From NCBI GenBank assembly GCA_965230605.1, contig CBDDLD010000004.1, positions 1,798,001 to 1,862,000 on the forward strand: a stretch of DNA of 64,000 nucleotides, given 5' to 3'. Made by a program: the position numbers and the translations under genes. Numbering within the stretch: the stretch's first letter is position 1; each line of letters begins with the position of its first letter. The DNA is from CBDDLD01 sp965230605 (lineage in GTDB: Bacteria; Bacteroidota; Bacteroidia; Flavobacteriales; Flavobacteriaceae). Shown one piece after another: positions 7,897-16,953 of the stretch. The notes beneath the pieces are model-generated. The model searched no databases. It was not told where the DNA came from and worked only from the letters and a program-made list of their open reading frames with translations.

Positions 7897-9547
7897 TATC
7901 ATCTATCTCGCTATTGCTTTAGCAGCTATACTACTAATCAATATTATTAGCAGTAGTGTATATAAGCGTTTCGATCTAACACAAGATAAGCGCTATACAC
8001 TTTCTGATGCCTCTAAGGTTATTGTAGAACGTATAGAGTCTCCAATGATAATAGATGTGTTCTTAGAGGGTAATTTGCCTTCTGAGTTTAGGCTACTACA
8101 GGCTGAAACTCGTCAAATGATTGAGGAACTAACGCTTTTAAATCCTCTCATCAAAATCAATTATATAGACCCTCTTGAAGATGAGAGTACTAGAGAGCGT
8201 AACATTCAACAATTAACACAAAGTGGTTTAGAACCGTATGTAAATAGTAATAAAACTAGTGGGAAAGTCACCCAAGAACTTATTTTTCCTTGGGCATTTG
8301 CCAGCTATAGAGATGCTACAGTTTCGGTCCCTCTAATGAAACGAGACCTTACTTCTGATCTAAAAACTCAAATCTCTAACTCTGTACAACACCTTGAATA
8401 CGCTTTTGCCGATGCCTTTAGCAAGTTAGTAAATTCAAAAAGTAAAGCGGTAGCTATCCTCAAAGGTAATGGTCAGCTAGATGATATCTATATCGCTGAT
8501 TTCTTAAAAACCATTCAACCATATTATAATATTGCACCATTCACATTAGATAGTGTTGCTACAAATCCGCAAGGCACATTAGATAAATTGAAACGCTATG
8601 ATCTTATCATCTCTGCAAAACCTACAGAGCCTTTTACAGAAAATGAAAAGTTAGTGCTAGATCAGTACAGCATGCATGGTGGCAAAAGCATTTGGCTAAC
8701 AGAATCCATTATTATGGATAGAGATAGTTTGTATAATGACTTAGGCCGCTCCGTTTCCATAATGAGAGATCTAAATATGAATGATTTCTTTTTTAAGTAT
8801 GGTGTAAGAGTAAATCCGTCTTTAGTAAAAGACCTCTTCTCTGCCCCAATTCCACTAGCTATAGGCGAAGGCAGTCAAGCTCAGTTACAACCAATACAAT
8901 GGCAATACTCACCCTTAGCGGCATCTAATCCAAAGCACCCAATATCTAACAACCTTAATCTGGTAAAATTTGACTTTGCCAGTCCTATAGATACACTTAA
9001 GAATGGTACAGATAAAACCATTCTTTTACAAAGCTCTAATCGCTCTAAAATAGAAGGTCCACTTACAGAAATAGCCTTAGCTACTGTAACTCAGACACCT
9101 GACGAATCTACATATACAGAGCCTCCCCAAAACCTTGCAGTTCTTATGGAAGGTGATATTAAGTCTGTATATGATAAGCGTATCCTTCCATTTGAAGTTA
9201 ACGATTACAAGTCCAACACCATTAATAGTAAAATTGTTGTGATCTCTGACGGGGATGTTATTAAGAATGAAGTGGCTAGAAATAGACCATTAGAATTAGG
9301 GTTTGATCGCTTTACAGGACGTAAGTTTGGCAACAAAGAGTTTCTTCTAAATACCGTTAATTATCTGCTAGATGATTCCGGACTTATAAACATTAGAACC
9401 AAGGAAATTAAAGTCGCCTATATGGATTCTGATAAGATAGCAGCAGAAAAAACGAAATGGCAATTTATAAACGTCGCATTGCCACTGGTATTATTAGCAG
9501 TTTTTGGTTTTATATTTAACTACTTCAGAAAGAAAAAATACACTTAG
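7877..9547 (+). CDS. gldG: Gliding motility ABC transporter component GldG
   Basis: 556 residues from the ATG at 7877 (a TTG three bases upstream is less likely). An N-terminal membrane helix is followed by SSVYKRFDLTQDKRYTLSD, the family's signature, a large periplasmic region with the ABC-type uncharacterised transporter domain (GKSIWLTESIIM, PLELGFDRFTGRKFGNKEF) and a C-terminal membrane helix ending FNYFRKKKY. It partners GldF. It overlaps the small preceding gene, and dnaN follows after 88 bp with its own promoter. Confidence 0.92.
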   Translation: MLKQKNNIIYLAIALAAILLINIISSSVYKRFDLTQDKRYTLSDASKVIVERIESPMIIDVFLEGNLPSEFRLLQAETRQMIEELTLLNPLIKINYIDPLEDESTRERNIQQLTQSGLEPYVNSNKTSGKVTQELIFPWAFASYRDATVSVPLMKRDLTSDLKTQISNSVQHLEYAFADAFSKLVNSKSKAVAILKGNGQLDDIYIADFLKTIQPYYNIAPFTLDSVATNPQGTLDKLKRYDLIISAKPTEPFTENEKLVLDQYSMHGGKSIWLTESIIMDRDSLYNDLGRSVSIMRDLNMNDFFFKYGVRVNPSLVKDLFSAPIPLAIGEGSQAQLQPIQWQYSPLAASNPKHPISNNLNLVKFDFASPIDTLKNGTDKTILLQSSNRSKIEGPLTEIALATVTQTPDESTYTEPPQNLAVLMEGDIKSVYDKRILPFEVNDYKSNTINSKIVVISDGDVIKNEVARNRPLELGFDRFTGRKFGNKEFLLNTVNYLLDDSGLINIRTKEIKVAYMDSDKIAAEKTKWQFINVALPLVLLAVFGFIFNYFRKKKYT

Positions 9548-9589
9548 AATTTGTTAATAAGTTTGTTTTAGAAAACAGGAGTATTAAGA

Positions 9590-9597
9590 TATATTTG
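9590..9597 (+). promoter_or_regulatory. Candidate -7 element for dnaN (TATATTTG)
   Basis: TATATTTG matches TAnnTTTG exactly and lies 38 bp upstream of the dnaN ATG in an AT-rich 88-bp gap. A TTTG at 9562-9565 could serve as the -33 element, though its spacing of 24 bp is slightly long. Confidence 0.45.
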
Positions 9598-9635
9598 TAA
9601 GGATAAATAAAAAGCGAATTATATATAGTTTACAA

Positions 9636-10754
9636 ATGAAATTTATAGTTTCAAGTACATATTTACTCAAACAATTGCAAACACTGGGAGGTGTCATCAA
9701 TAGTAGTAATACCTTACCAATTTTAGACAATTTCTTATTCGAGCTTAATAAGTCTAAGTTAACGGTTTCTGCTAGTGATTTAGAAACTACTATGTCTTCT
9801 ACAATAGATGTAGAAAGCGACTCAGAAGGTAGTATTGCTTTACCAGCACGTTTGTTATTAGACACTTTAAAAACGTTTCCTGAGCAACCCCTAACTTTTG
9901 TTGTTGAGGATAATAACACTGTAGAGATCAGTTCTAATCATGGTAAGTATGCATTAGCGTATGCTGATGGTGCAGAATTCCCTAAGGCTGTGGCCTTAGA
10001 AAATCCAAGTACCACTACCATTATGAGTGATATTCTAGCTACAGCTATAAGTAAAACTATATTTGCGGCCGGTAATGATGATCTTAGGCCAGTAATGAGT
10101 GGAGTATTCTTCCAATTCTCTCAGGATCAGTTGACATTTGTTGCTACAGATGCCCACAAACTGGTAAAATATTCAAGAACAGATGTTACGGCCAACGAAG
10201 TTGCAGAATTTATTATGCCAAAGAAACCTTTAAATTTACTAAAGGGCATTTTGGCGGGTAATGAAGACGATGTTACTATTGAGTATAATGATTCTAATGC
10301 TAAATTCATTTTTGAAAATTCAGAGCTTGTTTGTCGTTTAATTGATGGAAAATACCCTAATTACGAAGCTGTAATTCCTAAAGAAAACCCTAATAAGCTT
10401 GTTATAGATAGAACTCAGTTCTTAAACTCGGTACGTCGTGTGAGCATTTTCTCAAATAAAACTACACATCAGATTCGCCTTAAAATTGCTGGTGCAGAAT
10501 TAAATATTTCTGCAGAAGATATCGATTACAGTAATAAGGCTGAAGAGCGTTTAAGCTGTGATTATCAGGGAGATGATATGCAAATTGGGTTTAATTCTCG
10601 TTTCCTTACAGAAATGTTGAACAACTTAAATGCAGATAATGTTCAGTTAGAAATGAGTTTACCTAACAGAGCCGGGATATTGACTCCAACAGATGGATTA
10701 GATGAAGGTGAATATGTTACAATGTTAGTAATGCCAGTAATGCTTAATAATTAA
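9636..10754 (+). CDS. dnaN: DNA polymerase III subunit beta (sliding clamp)
   Basis: 372 residues, full length for a beta clamp. Recognisable segments are SNTLPILDNFLFEL near the start, the second-domain FVATDAHKLV, and a C-terminus YVTMLVMPVMLN typical of Bacteroidota clamps. It forms the ring that tethers the replicative polymerase. A candidate promoter precedes it and a strong palindromic terminator follows 24 bp after the stop. It is not next to dnaA here. Confidence 0.96.
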   Translation: MKFIVSSTYLLKQLQTLGGVINSSNTLPILDNFLFELNKSKLTVSASDLETTMSSTIDVESDSEGSIALPARLLLDTLKTFPEQPLTFVVEDNNTVEISSNHGKYALAYADGAEFPKAVALENPSTTTIMSDILATAISKTIFAAGNDDLRPVMSGVFFQFSQDQLTFVATDAHKLVKYSRTDVTANEVAEFIMPKKPLNLLKGILAGNEDDVTIEYNDSNAKFIFENSELVCRLIDGKYPNYEAVIPKENPNKLVIDRTQFLNSVRRVSIFSNKTTHQIRLKIAGAELNISAEDIDYSNKAEERLSCDYQGDDMQIGFNSRFLTEMLNNLNADNVQLEMSLPNRAGILTPTDGLDEGEYVTMLVMPVMLNN

Positions 10755-10778
10755 TTCAACAATACATTATTAATTAAA

Positions 10779-10802
10779 AACGCTCACCAATTGGTGAGCG
10801 TT
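10779..10802. terminator. Bidirectional rho-independent terminator
   Basis: A perfect 24-bp palindrome (AACGCTCACCAA / TTGGTGAGCGTT) preceded by AAAA and followed by a run of T. It lies between the convergent dnaN and DUF4870 genes and can serve both strands. Confidence 0.85.
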
Positions 10803-10827
10803 TTTTGTTTACCTCTTTACAAAATAA

Positions 10828-11190
10828 CTAACTAACAAAATTAAGAGATAAGGGATATCTTGGTAACTCTCCATTACTTGCTTTTATTGCATTAACTATA
10901 GGAAAAACAATTGCTATGATACCTAGCATAATTAATCCTAAGATACCTAAACCAAGTAAGAAGATTAAGGGTATACAGATTATAGTATATACGATTAAAC
11001 TTAGCTGAAAGTTTACAATAGCTTTACCATGAACATCCATACGGTGCACTCTTTCTTTCTGAGTGGCCCATAAGATTAATGGTACTAATAAGCTTCCAAA
11101 ACCAGTGACTAAAGTCACTAACTGCGTTAAATGTGTAATTACAATCAACTGGTTGTCTTCTCGCTTTAATGTATGATAATTTGATTCCAT
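10828..11190 (-). CDS. DUF4870 family small membrane protein
   Basis: 120 residues from the ATG at 11188-11190. A longer frame reaches 11271, but its first 27 codons run through the upstream terminator hairpin and look non-coding. The segment PLILWATQKERVHRMDVHGKAIVNFQLS is the DUF4870/Tic20-like signature, followed by two hydrophobic helices. Function unknown; such proteins are common small inner-membrane proteins. A terminator separates it from the gene upstream. Confidence 0.85.
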   Translation of the reverse strand: MESNYHTLKREDNQLIVITHLTQLVTLVTGFGSLLVPLILWATQKERVHRMDVHGKAIVNFQLSLIVYTIICIPLIFLLGLGILGLIMLGIIAIVFPIVNAIKASNGELPRYPLSLNFVS

Positions 11191-11238
11191 GCCTATTGGA
11201 CGCTCATTTAAAAAAAATGTTACATTAAAGATAAAAAA

Positions 11239-11264
11239 ACAGGCTTGAAAATTATCAAGCCTGT
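11239..11264 (-). terminator. Rho-independent terminator downstream of the PQQ sugar dehydrogenase-like gene
   Basis: Read on the minus strand: a ten-base stem ACAGGCTTGA / TCAAGCCTGT with a six-base loop, followed by a run of T. It lies about 30 bp beyond the stop of the 11295-13103 gene. Confidence 0.85.
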
Positions 11265-11294
11265 GTGCCACTAATCAACAAGTTAATATTAATC

Positions 11295-13103
11295 CTAATT
11301 AATGATTAACTTTTTAACATAAGATCTTTTTTGTGCGTCCATAATTTTAAGGATATACATTCCAGAAGGTAAATTAGTAGTAACAACCTCATTGTTATTT
11401 ATAGTGTAGGTATTAACTTCTTTTCCGGCTATACTATATATTGTTGCAAAAGCTTGAGAGCTTAAACCAGTGATACGAAATGCATTTGATGATGGGTTGG
11501 GATGAATTGCTATTGTGCTTTGAGTTATCTCTGGTGTGTTTAATGTTTCATCAAAACTTACTCTGCTCAGTGATCCGTTAAAAATTGAGACAAAATATAT
11601 ACTACCATCCATTGGATTTTGTTCCATATGCACCATACCGCCTCCAAAGTTTAAAGGTGCAAATTGTTCAATATCGCTGATCCAGTTTTGAGAACCATCG
11701 GTAAGTGTTGCTACATGAATCCAATTTCGTGTAAAATCTGTGAAGAAGAATTTATTTTTATAGTCTTCTCCTAAACCATTACCTAGGCTATAAAATCCTG
11801 AAATAACAGTATTCCCATTAAATGTTACCCCGGTTGCCGGAGAACCAGAACCACCAACTTGAGGATGTGTAGGTGTTGTGCCATTAAACCACGGTACTCT
11901 AGCATTACTAGCACCTCCATGTATATAATCAATTTCAGGTCGGTTATGTACAAAGCGTCTCATAGCCGGATCTATATGGTCTGAAAAAGACGTCGGTTGA
12001 GATAAATTAGAAACAAAAGTAACATTGCCCTCATCTGGGTTTTGCGTTCCACTATTATAGTAACCATTCAATTGATTAAACCCTTCATACAACGGCCAAC
12101 CTGCATTAAGTCCGGCTTTATCGAAGAAATGAATATCTTCTCGAACATTCCAACCAACATCCCCTACCATTAATGTTCCTGGATTGCCATCATTGATGTT
12201 ACTACTACCACTTCCTTTCATAATACACATTCTAAATGGGTTTCGTAGTCCTAGCGCCCATACTCTAGATTTGACTGATCCCGGGTCTGACACTTCATAA
12301 AAAGGATTGGATGACAACCCTTGCCCTGTATTAGGATCTATACGAAGCACTTTACCATTTAACGAGGTAATCATTTGACTCCTAAAAGCGCCCACGTTTT
12401 CTTGGGTCCTCAATATACCGTCATTTATAGCTTGTTGGTAATAGGTATGATTTATGTTTCCTGTATCAGTTGTTAAATAACTGGCACCATCTCCTGTAGA
12501 AACTAAAAGCGAGCCATCATCGCCAAAAAGCACTGTGCCTCCGGCATGGGACTCGTGAAGAATTGGCACACCATCTGTTAAACTACTTCCTAATAACACT
12601 ACTCTAGAGTTATAATCTGTGGTTTTTGTAGCATTACTGAAATCTAAATCGTAACGTGTCACTCTTCCAATAGTAGCATCGTAGTAGGTATTGGTATTAG
12701 CGTTATACTGTGCTGTTCCAAAATTCATAAGATGATGTCTATCTACCACATAATACATATAAACACGTCGATTTGTATCAAAATCTGGATCTAAACAGAA
12801 ACTTAATAATCCGAAATCTCTCCAGTCGCCTACTTCCTCAGAAATATCTAATACAGCTTGTGATTGTTTTACATAGTTATTACCGTCCCATTCCGATATA
12901 TAGACCCTACCATTTTTCTCCCATACAAACATATAAGTACCATCATTAGAAAAAGCCACACCCATAATTTGAGAATAGCCCGTTTGTACAGTATTTTCAC
13001 TAAAGTCATCTGGTAGTTGGGCATGCATTATTGTAAGCCCAAAAAAAAGCGTAAAAATGTATATATATAGGGACTTGATTGAAGTTGCAGCATTGAAATT
13101 CAT
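11295..13103 (-). CDS. Secreted PQQ-dependent sugar dehydrogenase-like protein with T9SS sorting domain
   Basis: 602 residues: a signal peptide ending near MHAQ (residue 28), a beta-propeller of the soluble glucose/aldose dehydrogenase type (HESHAGGTVLFGDDGSLLVSTGD, RVWALGLRNPFR, GDVGWNVREDI) and a C-terminal type A sorting domain (IAIHPNPSSNAFRI...GMYILKI...VKKLIIN). It should be exported and anchored or released by the type IX system. PQQ and Ca ligands are plausible but not proved. A strong terminator follows the gene. Confidence 0.88.
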   Translation of the reverse strand: MNFNAATSIKSLYIYIFTLFFGLTIMHAQLPDDFSENTVQTGYSQIMGVAFSNDGTYMFVWEKNGRVYISEWDGNNYVKQSQAVLDISEEVGDWRDFGLLSFCLDPDFDTNRRVYMYYVVDRHHLMNFGTAQYNANTNTYYDATIGRVTRYDLDFSNATKTTDYNSRVVLLGSSLTDGVPILHESHAGGTVLFGDDGSLLVSTGDGASYLTTDTGNINHTYYQQAINDGILRTQENVGAFRSQMITSLNGKVLRIDPNTGQGLSSNPFYEVSDPGSVKSRVWALGLRNPFRMCIMKGSGSSNINDGNPGTLMVGDVGWNVREDIHFFDKAGLNAGWPLYEGFNQLNGYYNSGTQNPDEGNVTFVSNLSQPTSFSDHIDPAMRRFVHNRPEIDYIHGGASNARVPWFNGTTPTHPQVGGSGSPATGVTFNGNTVISGFYSLGNGLGEDYKNKFFFTDFTRNWIHVATLTDGSQNWISDIEQFAPLNFGGGMVHMEQNPMDGSIYFVSIFNGSLSRVSFDETLNTPEITQSTIAIHPNPSSNAFRITGLSSQAFATIYSIAGKEVNTYTINNNEVVTTNLPSGMYILKIMDAQKRSYVKKLIIN

Positions 13104-13225
13104 AACGTTGATTGTTAGGGTTGCTGCTATTAATCATTATAAAACTACTAATTCGTAAAAGTCCTACAAAAAATTATCGTTAAACTACATGGTTTTTTTA
13201 TTAACATTCCAGAAATCATAATTGA

Positions 13226-14269
13226 TTAAATATCTAAATCATATTTATACTTACTTATAGTGATATTTAATTTGTGATATTTTGCCCATTTTTCAGCTTC
13301 ATATATGTTTAATGGTGCAATTTCTACCACAATACTACGTTCTGTTGGCTCATATGTTTTTTGAAATTCTTCCGGCATCGCATAGGTAGAAACATAATAC
13401 TTATTAATGATCCCTGAAGAAAAGGTATTATCCGGAAATTCAATAGTGACTTCATCATTAACATGAATGTCTTTAAGGTCATCTAATTTGAAATATCCTT
13501 TTATAAAGACCTTATCTGTATCATGAATAGTTAAAACACTTTCTGTCCTGTAACAGGTTTCTTTTTCACTTACAGAGATCTGTCCAATAACACCTCCAAT
13601 AGGCGCATTATAGATACTATTTAGTAGTTGTCCGCCACTACTACCATAATTAAAAGCATTTATCTCTAGAGATGGTATATTCTTTTTTTGACGGTTCAAA
13701 AGCGCAAGTTCATTATACAACAAAGCTAATTGTGTTTTTAGTATCCCTATCTTGGAAGTGATTTCATTTAGCTTGTCTATAGTATACACGTCTAACAAAA
13801 CTAATTCTGTGGTTTTATCATATTCGCTTTGTAATAAAGCTAAGTTATCTTTCATAGCTTTTATTTTAATACGCTGTGAGCTGATTTTAAAATCTAACTC
13901 TAAAAGTGCTTTTGCCTTAGTTGCTTCATCCTCTTGATAGGACAAAATCCCAAGAGCATCATTATCTAATTGGTCTTCTATATAACTAAACAATTTCTGA
14001 TGTTGCTTTATAGTATCGCCTTCGCTGACATTGTATTCTAATAATCGAATGTCGTGGGTGAAGTTAACATCAATCTTGTGCATCATTACTTGGCCATCAG
14101 CTTTAATAATAGTGGTTTTTATCACAATATACCTTAAGAATAAGAACATTGCTAAAGCAATAATTATTAGATATAATGCTCTATCAAAGCTCATACGCTT
14201 CTTCTTTATTACGGGTTCTTTTAGTACGCGTAACGTTGACGTTTTTGATTTAAATGAAAATGCTTTCAT
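13226..14269 (-). CDS. HlyD-like membrane-fusion (periplasmic adaptor) protein
   Basis: 347 residues: a short cytoplasmic N-terminus, one membrane helix (about 32-52), a biotinyl-lipoyl-like start (HKIDVNFTHDIRLLEYNVSEGDTI), a coiled-coil region (about 120-195) and a beta-barrel C-terminal part (PIGGVIGQISVSEKE, VTIEFPDNTFSSGIINKYYV). This is the architecture of adaptors for secretion or polysaccharide export. It overlaps the upstream TolC-like gene by four bases (ATGA), so the two make an export pair. No ABC or RND pump gene is adjacent; the likely inner-membrane partner is the GT2 synthase encoded 5 kb upstream. Confidence 0.82.
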   Translation of the reverse strand: MKAFSFKSKTSTLRVLKEPVIKKKRMSFDRALYLIIIALAMFLFLRYIVIKTTIIKADGQVMMHKIDVNFTHDIRLLEYNVSEGDTIKQHQKLFSYIEDQLDNDALGILSYQEDEATKAKALLELDFKISSQRIKIKAMKDNLALLQSEYDKTTELVLLDVYTIDKLNEITSKIGILKTQLALLYNELALLNRQKKNIPSLEINAFNYGSSGGQLLNSIYNAPIGGVIGQISVSEKETCYRTESVLTIHDTDKVFIKGYFKLDDLKDIHVNDEVTIEFPDNTFSSGIINKYYVSTYAMPEEFQKTYEPTERSIVVEIAPLNIYEAEKWAKYHKLNITISKYKYDLDI

Positions 14270-15819
14270 TGTTGTAATGTTTTTATTGCGTTATAATCTT
14301 CTTTCATCCAATCTTCCAGTAACTTTAATTCTGTGTAACCATCATACACTTCAACATTAAATCCTGAAGCTTTTAATTGATTTTTATACTCATCGCTGAT
14401 ACCTTGTACAAAGACTTTTTGTATATCTTTCAATTCCATAAATGAAACTTGAGCCGCCATGGAAAACTGTGAGCTGTTTTTCACTAAAACACTTCCCTTA
14501 GTGTAGTTTTCAAAATTATATGGCCTTACTCTTAAACTATGGTCTAATTGGTATAGATGTGATAAATGCGTGTAGACTTGACGCTTTATAGTTAGCATAT
14601 CTTCCAGTACATCAAACTGCTGCATAATAGACTCCATCAGTAATAGGCCTACTTGCACATAACCCAATTGTTCTTTTTGAAAGTGTAGTTTACGCTTTCT
14701 TTCTTCAATAATTTTCCATGTTTTGTACTTTTCTGATAAGTCTTTAATTTTTTCCCTATATGCATTGTAATGTGTCAACGAGGTATTGTATGTACCTATA
14801 TCCTTATCAGCTTCTTGTCTTTGTATAATTTCTGTCTTTGTTTTTAAGAGTTCTTTTTTTGAACCAAATTTCAATGGTACCCTCAAGCGAAACCCAATAG
14901 CAGAATAGGTACGATTATTCTGATTAGAGCTGATCCAATTCTGATTAGCATAAATAGAAAGACTGATATCATTGTACCATTTGAACTCTTTCTCCATGAT
15001 ATCAATCCTCAGAGAGTCCGTATTTCCTGCTACGCCTTCAAGATTAAACACATCGTTAGTCAACTGCATAAATGGAAGCCTTATGTAACGATACTCCTCA
15101 AAAATGCTGTCTTTTATTGTTTCATTAAGTACCTGATAGTTATCTAATTCACGCTCATTTATTAAAATAGCTTCTCCAAAAGTTATGATCTTCTCTCTGT
15201 TTATGAGTTTACGTTGATATAAATTGGATAATATGTCATAATAGTCATTTAGATATTTGGATTTCATTTGACATAAGTGAATCAATTCTTTATGTATGGC
15301 ATAAGTATAGCTAAGTCTATACTTGCGTCTCCATAAAATAACATCTTCTTCTTCCTGGTTTAGCTTTAGAAGTGCAATAGTGTTGCTTAATTGATTTGCG
15401 CTATTACGTCGATCTACATAACCGTTCTTAAGAATATTCCATTCCAATTCTGTCCTAACCCTACTTGTAATAAACTCGTTGTTCTCACCATCTAATATGG
15501 CATTCGTATTATAATTACCACTAGCTTTAAATGAAAGACCAATATCATTAAGCAGTTGTTTTCTTTCTAATTCAGCTTCTCTAACTTTTAAATCGGTAAG
15601 TTTTGGTGTAGAATCTTTAATATAGATTTGGTTCTTAACCAAATCATTATTATTGAAGTTCTCTATAGATAACTGTTGCTCCGCTTTTTCATAAACAGAA
15701 TTAAGACTGTCTAAAAGCGTTTGCAATTCTTGAGCATGTGAAGTATAGCAGACACAAGTAGTAAGCAATAGCATACAGGTTGTAATCAATAACTTAATAT
15801 ATAATTTAGGGCTTTTCAT
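14266..15819 (-). CDS. TolC-like outer membrane export protein
   Basis: 517 residues with a signal peptide (to about residue 29) and long alpha-helical, coiled-coil-rich stretches with repeating heptads (for example LLNDIGLSFKASGNYN, then FRLRVPLKFGSKKELLKTKTEI). This matches outer membrane efflux proteins of the TolC family. The last 60 residues (FSMAAQVSFMELKDIQKVFVQG) look like an extra small domain (a SPOR-like fold is possible). It is the first gene of the export pair with the HlyD-like adaptor and has paired LytTR-type boxes 42 bp upstream of its start. Confidence 0.72.
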   Translation of the reverse strand: MKSPKLYIKLLITTCMLLLTTCVCYTSHAQELQTLLDSLNSVYEKAEQQLSIENFNNNDLVKNQIYIKDSTPKLTDLKVREAELERKQLLNDIGLSFKASGNYNTNAILDGENNEFITSRVRTELEWNILKNGYVDRRNSANQLSNTIALLKLNQEEEDVILWRRKYRLSYTYAIHKELIHLCQMKSKYLNDYYDILSNLYQRKLINREKIITFGEAILINERELDNYQVLNETIKDSIFEEYRYIRLPFMQLTNDVFNLEGVAGNTDSLRIDIMEKEFKWYNDISLSIYANQNWISSNQNNRTYSAIGFRLRVPLKFGSKKELLKTKTEIIQRQEADKDIGTYNTSLTHYNAYREKIKDLSEKYKTWKIIEERKRKLHFQKEQLGYVQVGLLLMESIMQQFDVLEDMLTIKRQVYTHLSHLYQLDHSLRVRPYNFENYTKGSVLVKNSSQFSMAAQVSFMELKDIQKVFVQGISDEYKNQLKASGFNVEVYDGYTELKLLEDWMKEDYNAIKTLQQ

Positions 15820-15860
15820 GCTCTAAAATTACTTTTAAGAACATGGTATCCAGTTATTTA

Positions 15861-15892
15861 TCGACGGATAGAAGTTTACTGTAGACGAATAG
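15861..15892 (-). promoter_or_regulatory. Paired LytTR-type direct repeats upstream of the TolC/HlyD-like operon
   Basis: On the + strand TCGACGGATAG (15861-15871) and TAGACGAATAG (15882-15892) have a 21-bp period; read in the direction of transcription they are CTATTCGTCTA and CTATCCGTCGA. The geometry (about 9-bp half-sites, 12-bp spacer) is that of LytTR regulators, and a LytTR gene is directly upstream. Nearly the same box occurs upstream of two other operons here. Confidence 0.65.
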
Positions 15893-15912
15893 TATTTATA
15901 TAGGGATGAGCT

Positions 15913-16617
15913 CTAAAGCAGGTTTAAGCGTTTCATAAGCTCTGGTCTATTGGCTCTACTAACCGGAATAATATCTTGTTTTATAAGCACACTATTATCT
16001 TCTATGTCTACGATCTTAGATGTATTAATTATATATGATCGGTGTACTTTCAAGAATAAGCTTGATGGTAATTTCTCTGCTATTTTTTTTAATGGCGAAT
16101 GCACCACATGATTCTTTGTTTCGGTTTTTATATTGATATAATCTCCTTTTGCTTCAATCACATAGATGTCTGGTATATTTATCTTAACCAGTCGTCTGTC
16201 TATGTTGACATACAAATCATTCTCGGGTGTTAAAGGTGACTCTGAGTCGTTCTTAGTTGCTATACTTGAAGATTTGGCTTTACCAATGGCTTTATTAAAA
16301 CGTTCTTGCGTGATTGGCTTTACTAAATAATCAACAATGCAGTCAAACTCAAATGCTGTTAATGCAAAGTTTTTGTCTGAAGATGTAATGATAATCTTAG
16401 GTGGGCTTTTTAGGGTCTTTACAAAATCGAAACCAGAAAAGGCCGGCATGTGAATGTCTAAGAAGATCAATTCTATAGATCCATTTTCATTTAAGTATTT
16501 TATGGCTTCAATGGCACTCGAAAACTCTTCAACTACTTCAATATCGCCTGTGTCCTGGCACATTTTATTAATAATGGTTCTTGCCGTATTTTCATCATCA
16601 ATAATAATGCTCTTCAT
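15913..16617 (-). CDS. LytTR-family response regulator (output of the H-NOX phosphorelay)
   Basis: 234 residues: a receiver domain with DDE near residues 7-9, phospho-acceptor Asp54 (FLDIHMP) and the VKP loop near 105, then a LytTR DNA-binding domain (about 135-232; YVIEAKGDYINIKTE, HSPLKKI, FLKVHRSYIINTSKI). Last gene of a five-gene signalling operon and 12 bp after the Hpt gene. It probably binds the CCATTCGTCGA-like direct repeats found upstream of its own operon, the polysaccharide operon and the export pair. Confidence 0.92.
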   Translation of the reverse strand: MKSIIIDDENTARTIINKMCQDTGDIEVVEEFSSAIEAIKYLNENGSIELIFLDIHMPAFSGFDFVKTLKSPPKIIITSSDKNFALTAFEFDCIVDYLVKPITQERFNKAIGKAKSSSIATKNDSESPLTPENDLYVNIDRRLVKINIPDIYVIEAKGDYINIKTETKNHVVHSPLKKIAEKLPSSLFLKVHRSYIINTSKIVDIEDNSVLIKQDIIPVSRANRPELMKRLNLL

Positions 16618-16629
16618 AAATTAAATAGA

Positions 16630-16953
16630 TTAAACTGAATCCAGAAAGTCCTCAATCGTCTTTAAAACTCCCATGAATTCTGAATGGTGTTTAAAAGTAC
16701 CTTCTTTTAATTCATTTTCAAAATTTGCAGCAATTTTATACCCCGCTTCCATTCCAAAAATATTGATCTTATGTTTCAGTTTATGTACGTTTTCTGCTGC
16801 TTTGGAAAATTTACTTCTTTTAAAATTTTCCTGAAACTCAGCTACTTCTTGAGGTAGTTCTAATTTAATAATATCTAATAGTTTAACCTTAAATGATTCA
16901 TCACCATTAGCTATATCTTCTAAATATTTCAGATTGGGTTGTTCTTTATTCAT
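16630..16953 (-). CDS. Histidine phosphotransfer (Hpt) protein
   Basis: 107 residues, all helical in character, with the phospho-acceptor context ENVHKLKHKINIFGM (His57), typical of Hpt domains (H-x-L-K...). It overlaps the histidine kinase gene by four bases and lies 12 bp before the LytTR regulator. Its position suggests that it relays phosphate between the stand-alone receiver or the kinase and the LytTR regulator. Confidence 0.88.
   Translation of the reverse strand: MNKEQPNLKYLEDIANGDESFKVKLLDIIKLELPQEVAEFQENFKRSKFSKAAENVHKLKHKINIFGMEAGYKIAANFENELKEGTFKHHSEFMGVLKTIEDFLDSV

Noticed and set aside
10828..11271. 147-codon form of the DUF4870 protein
   Set aside because: The first 27 codons run through the terminator hairpin of the upstream gene.
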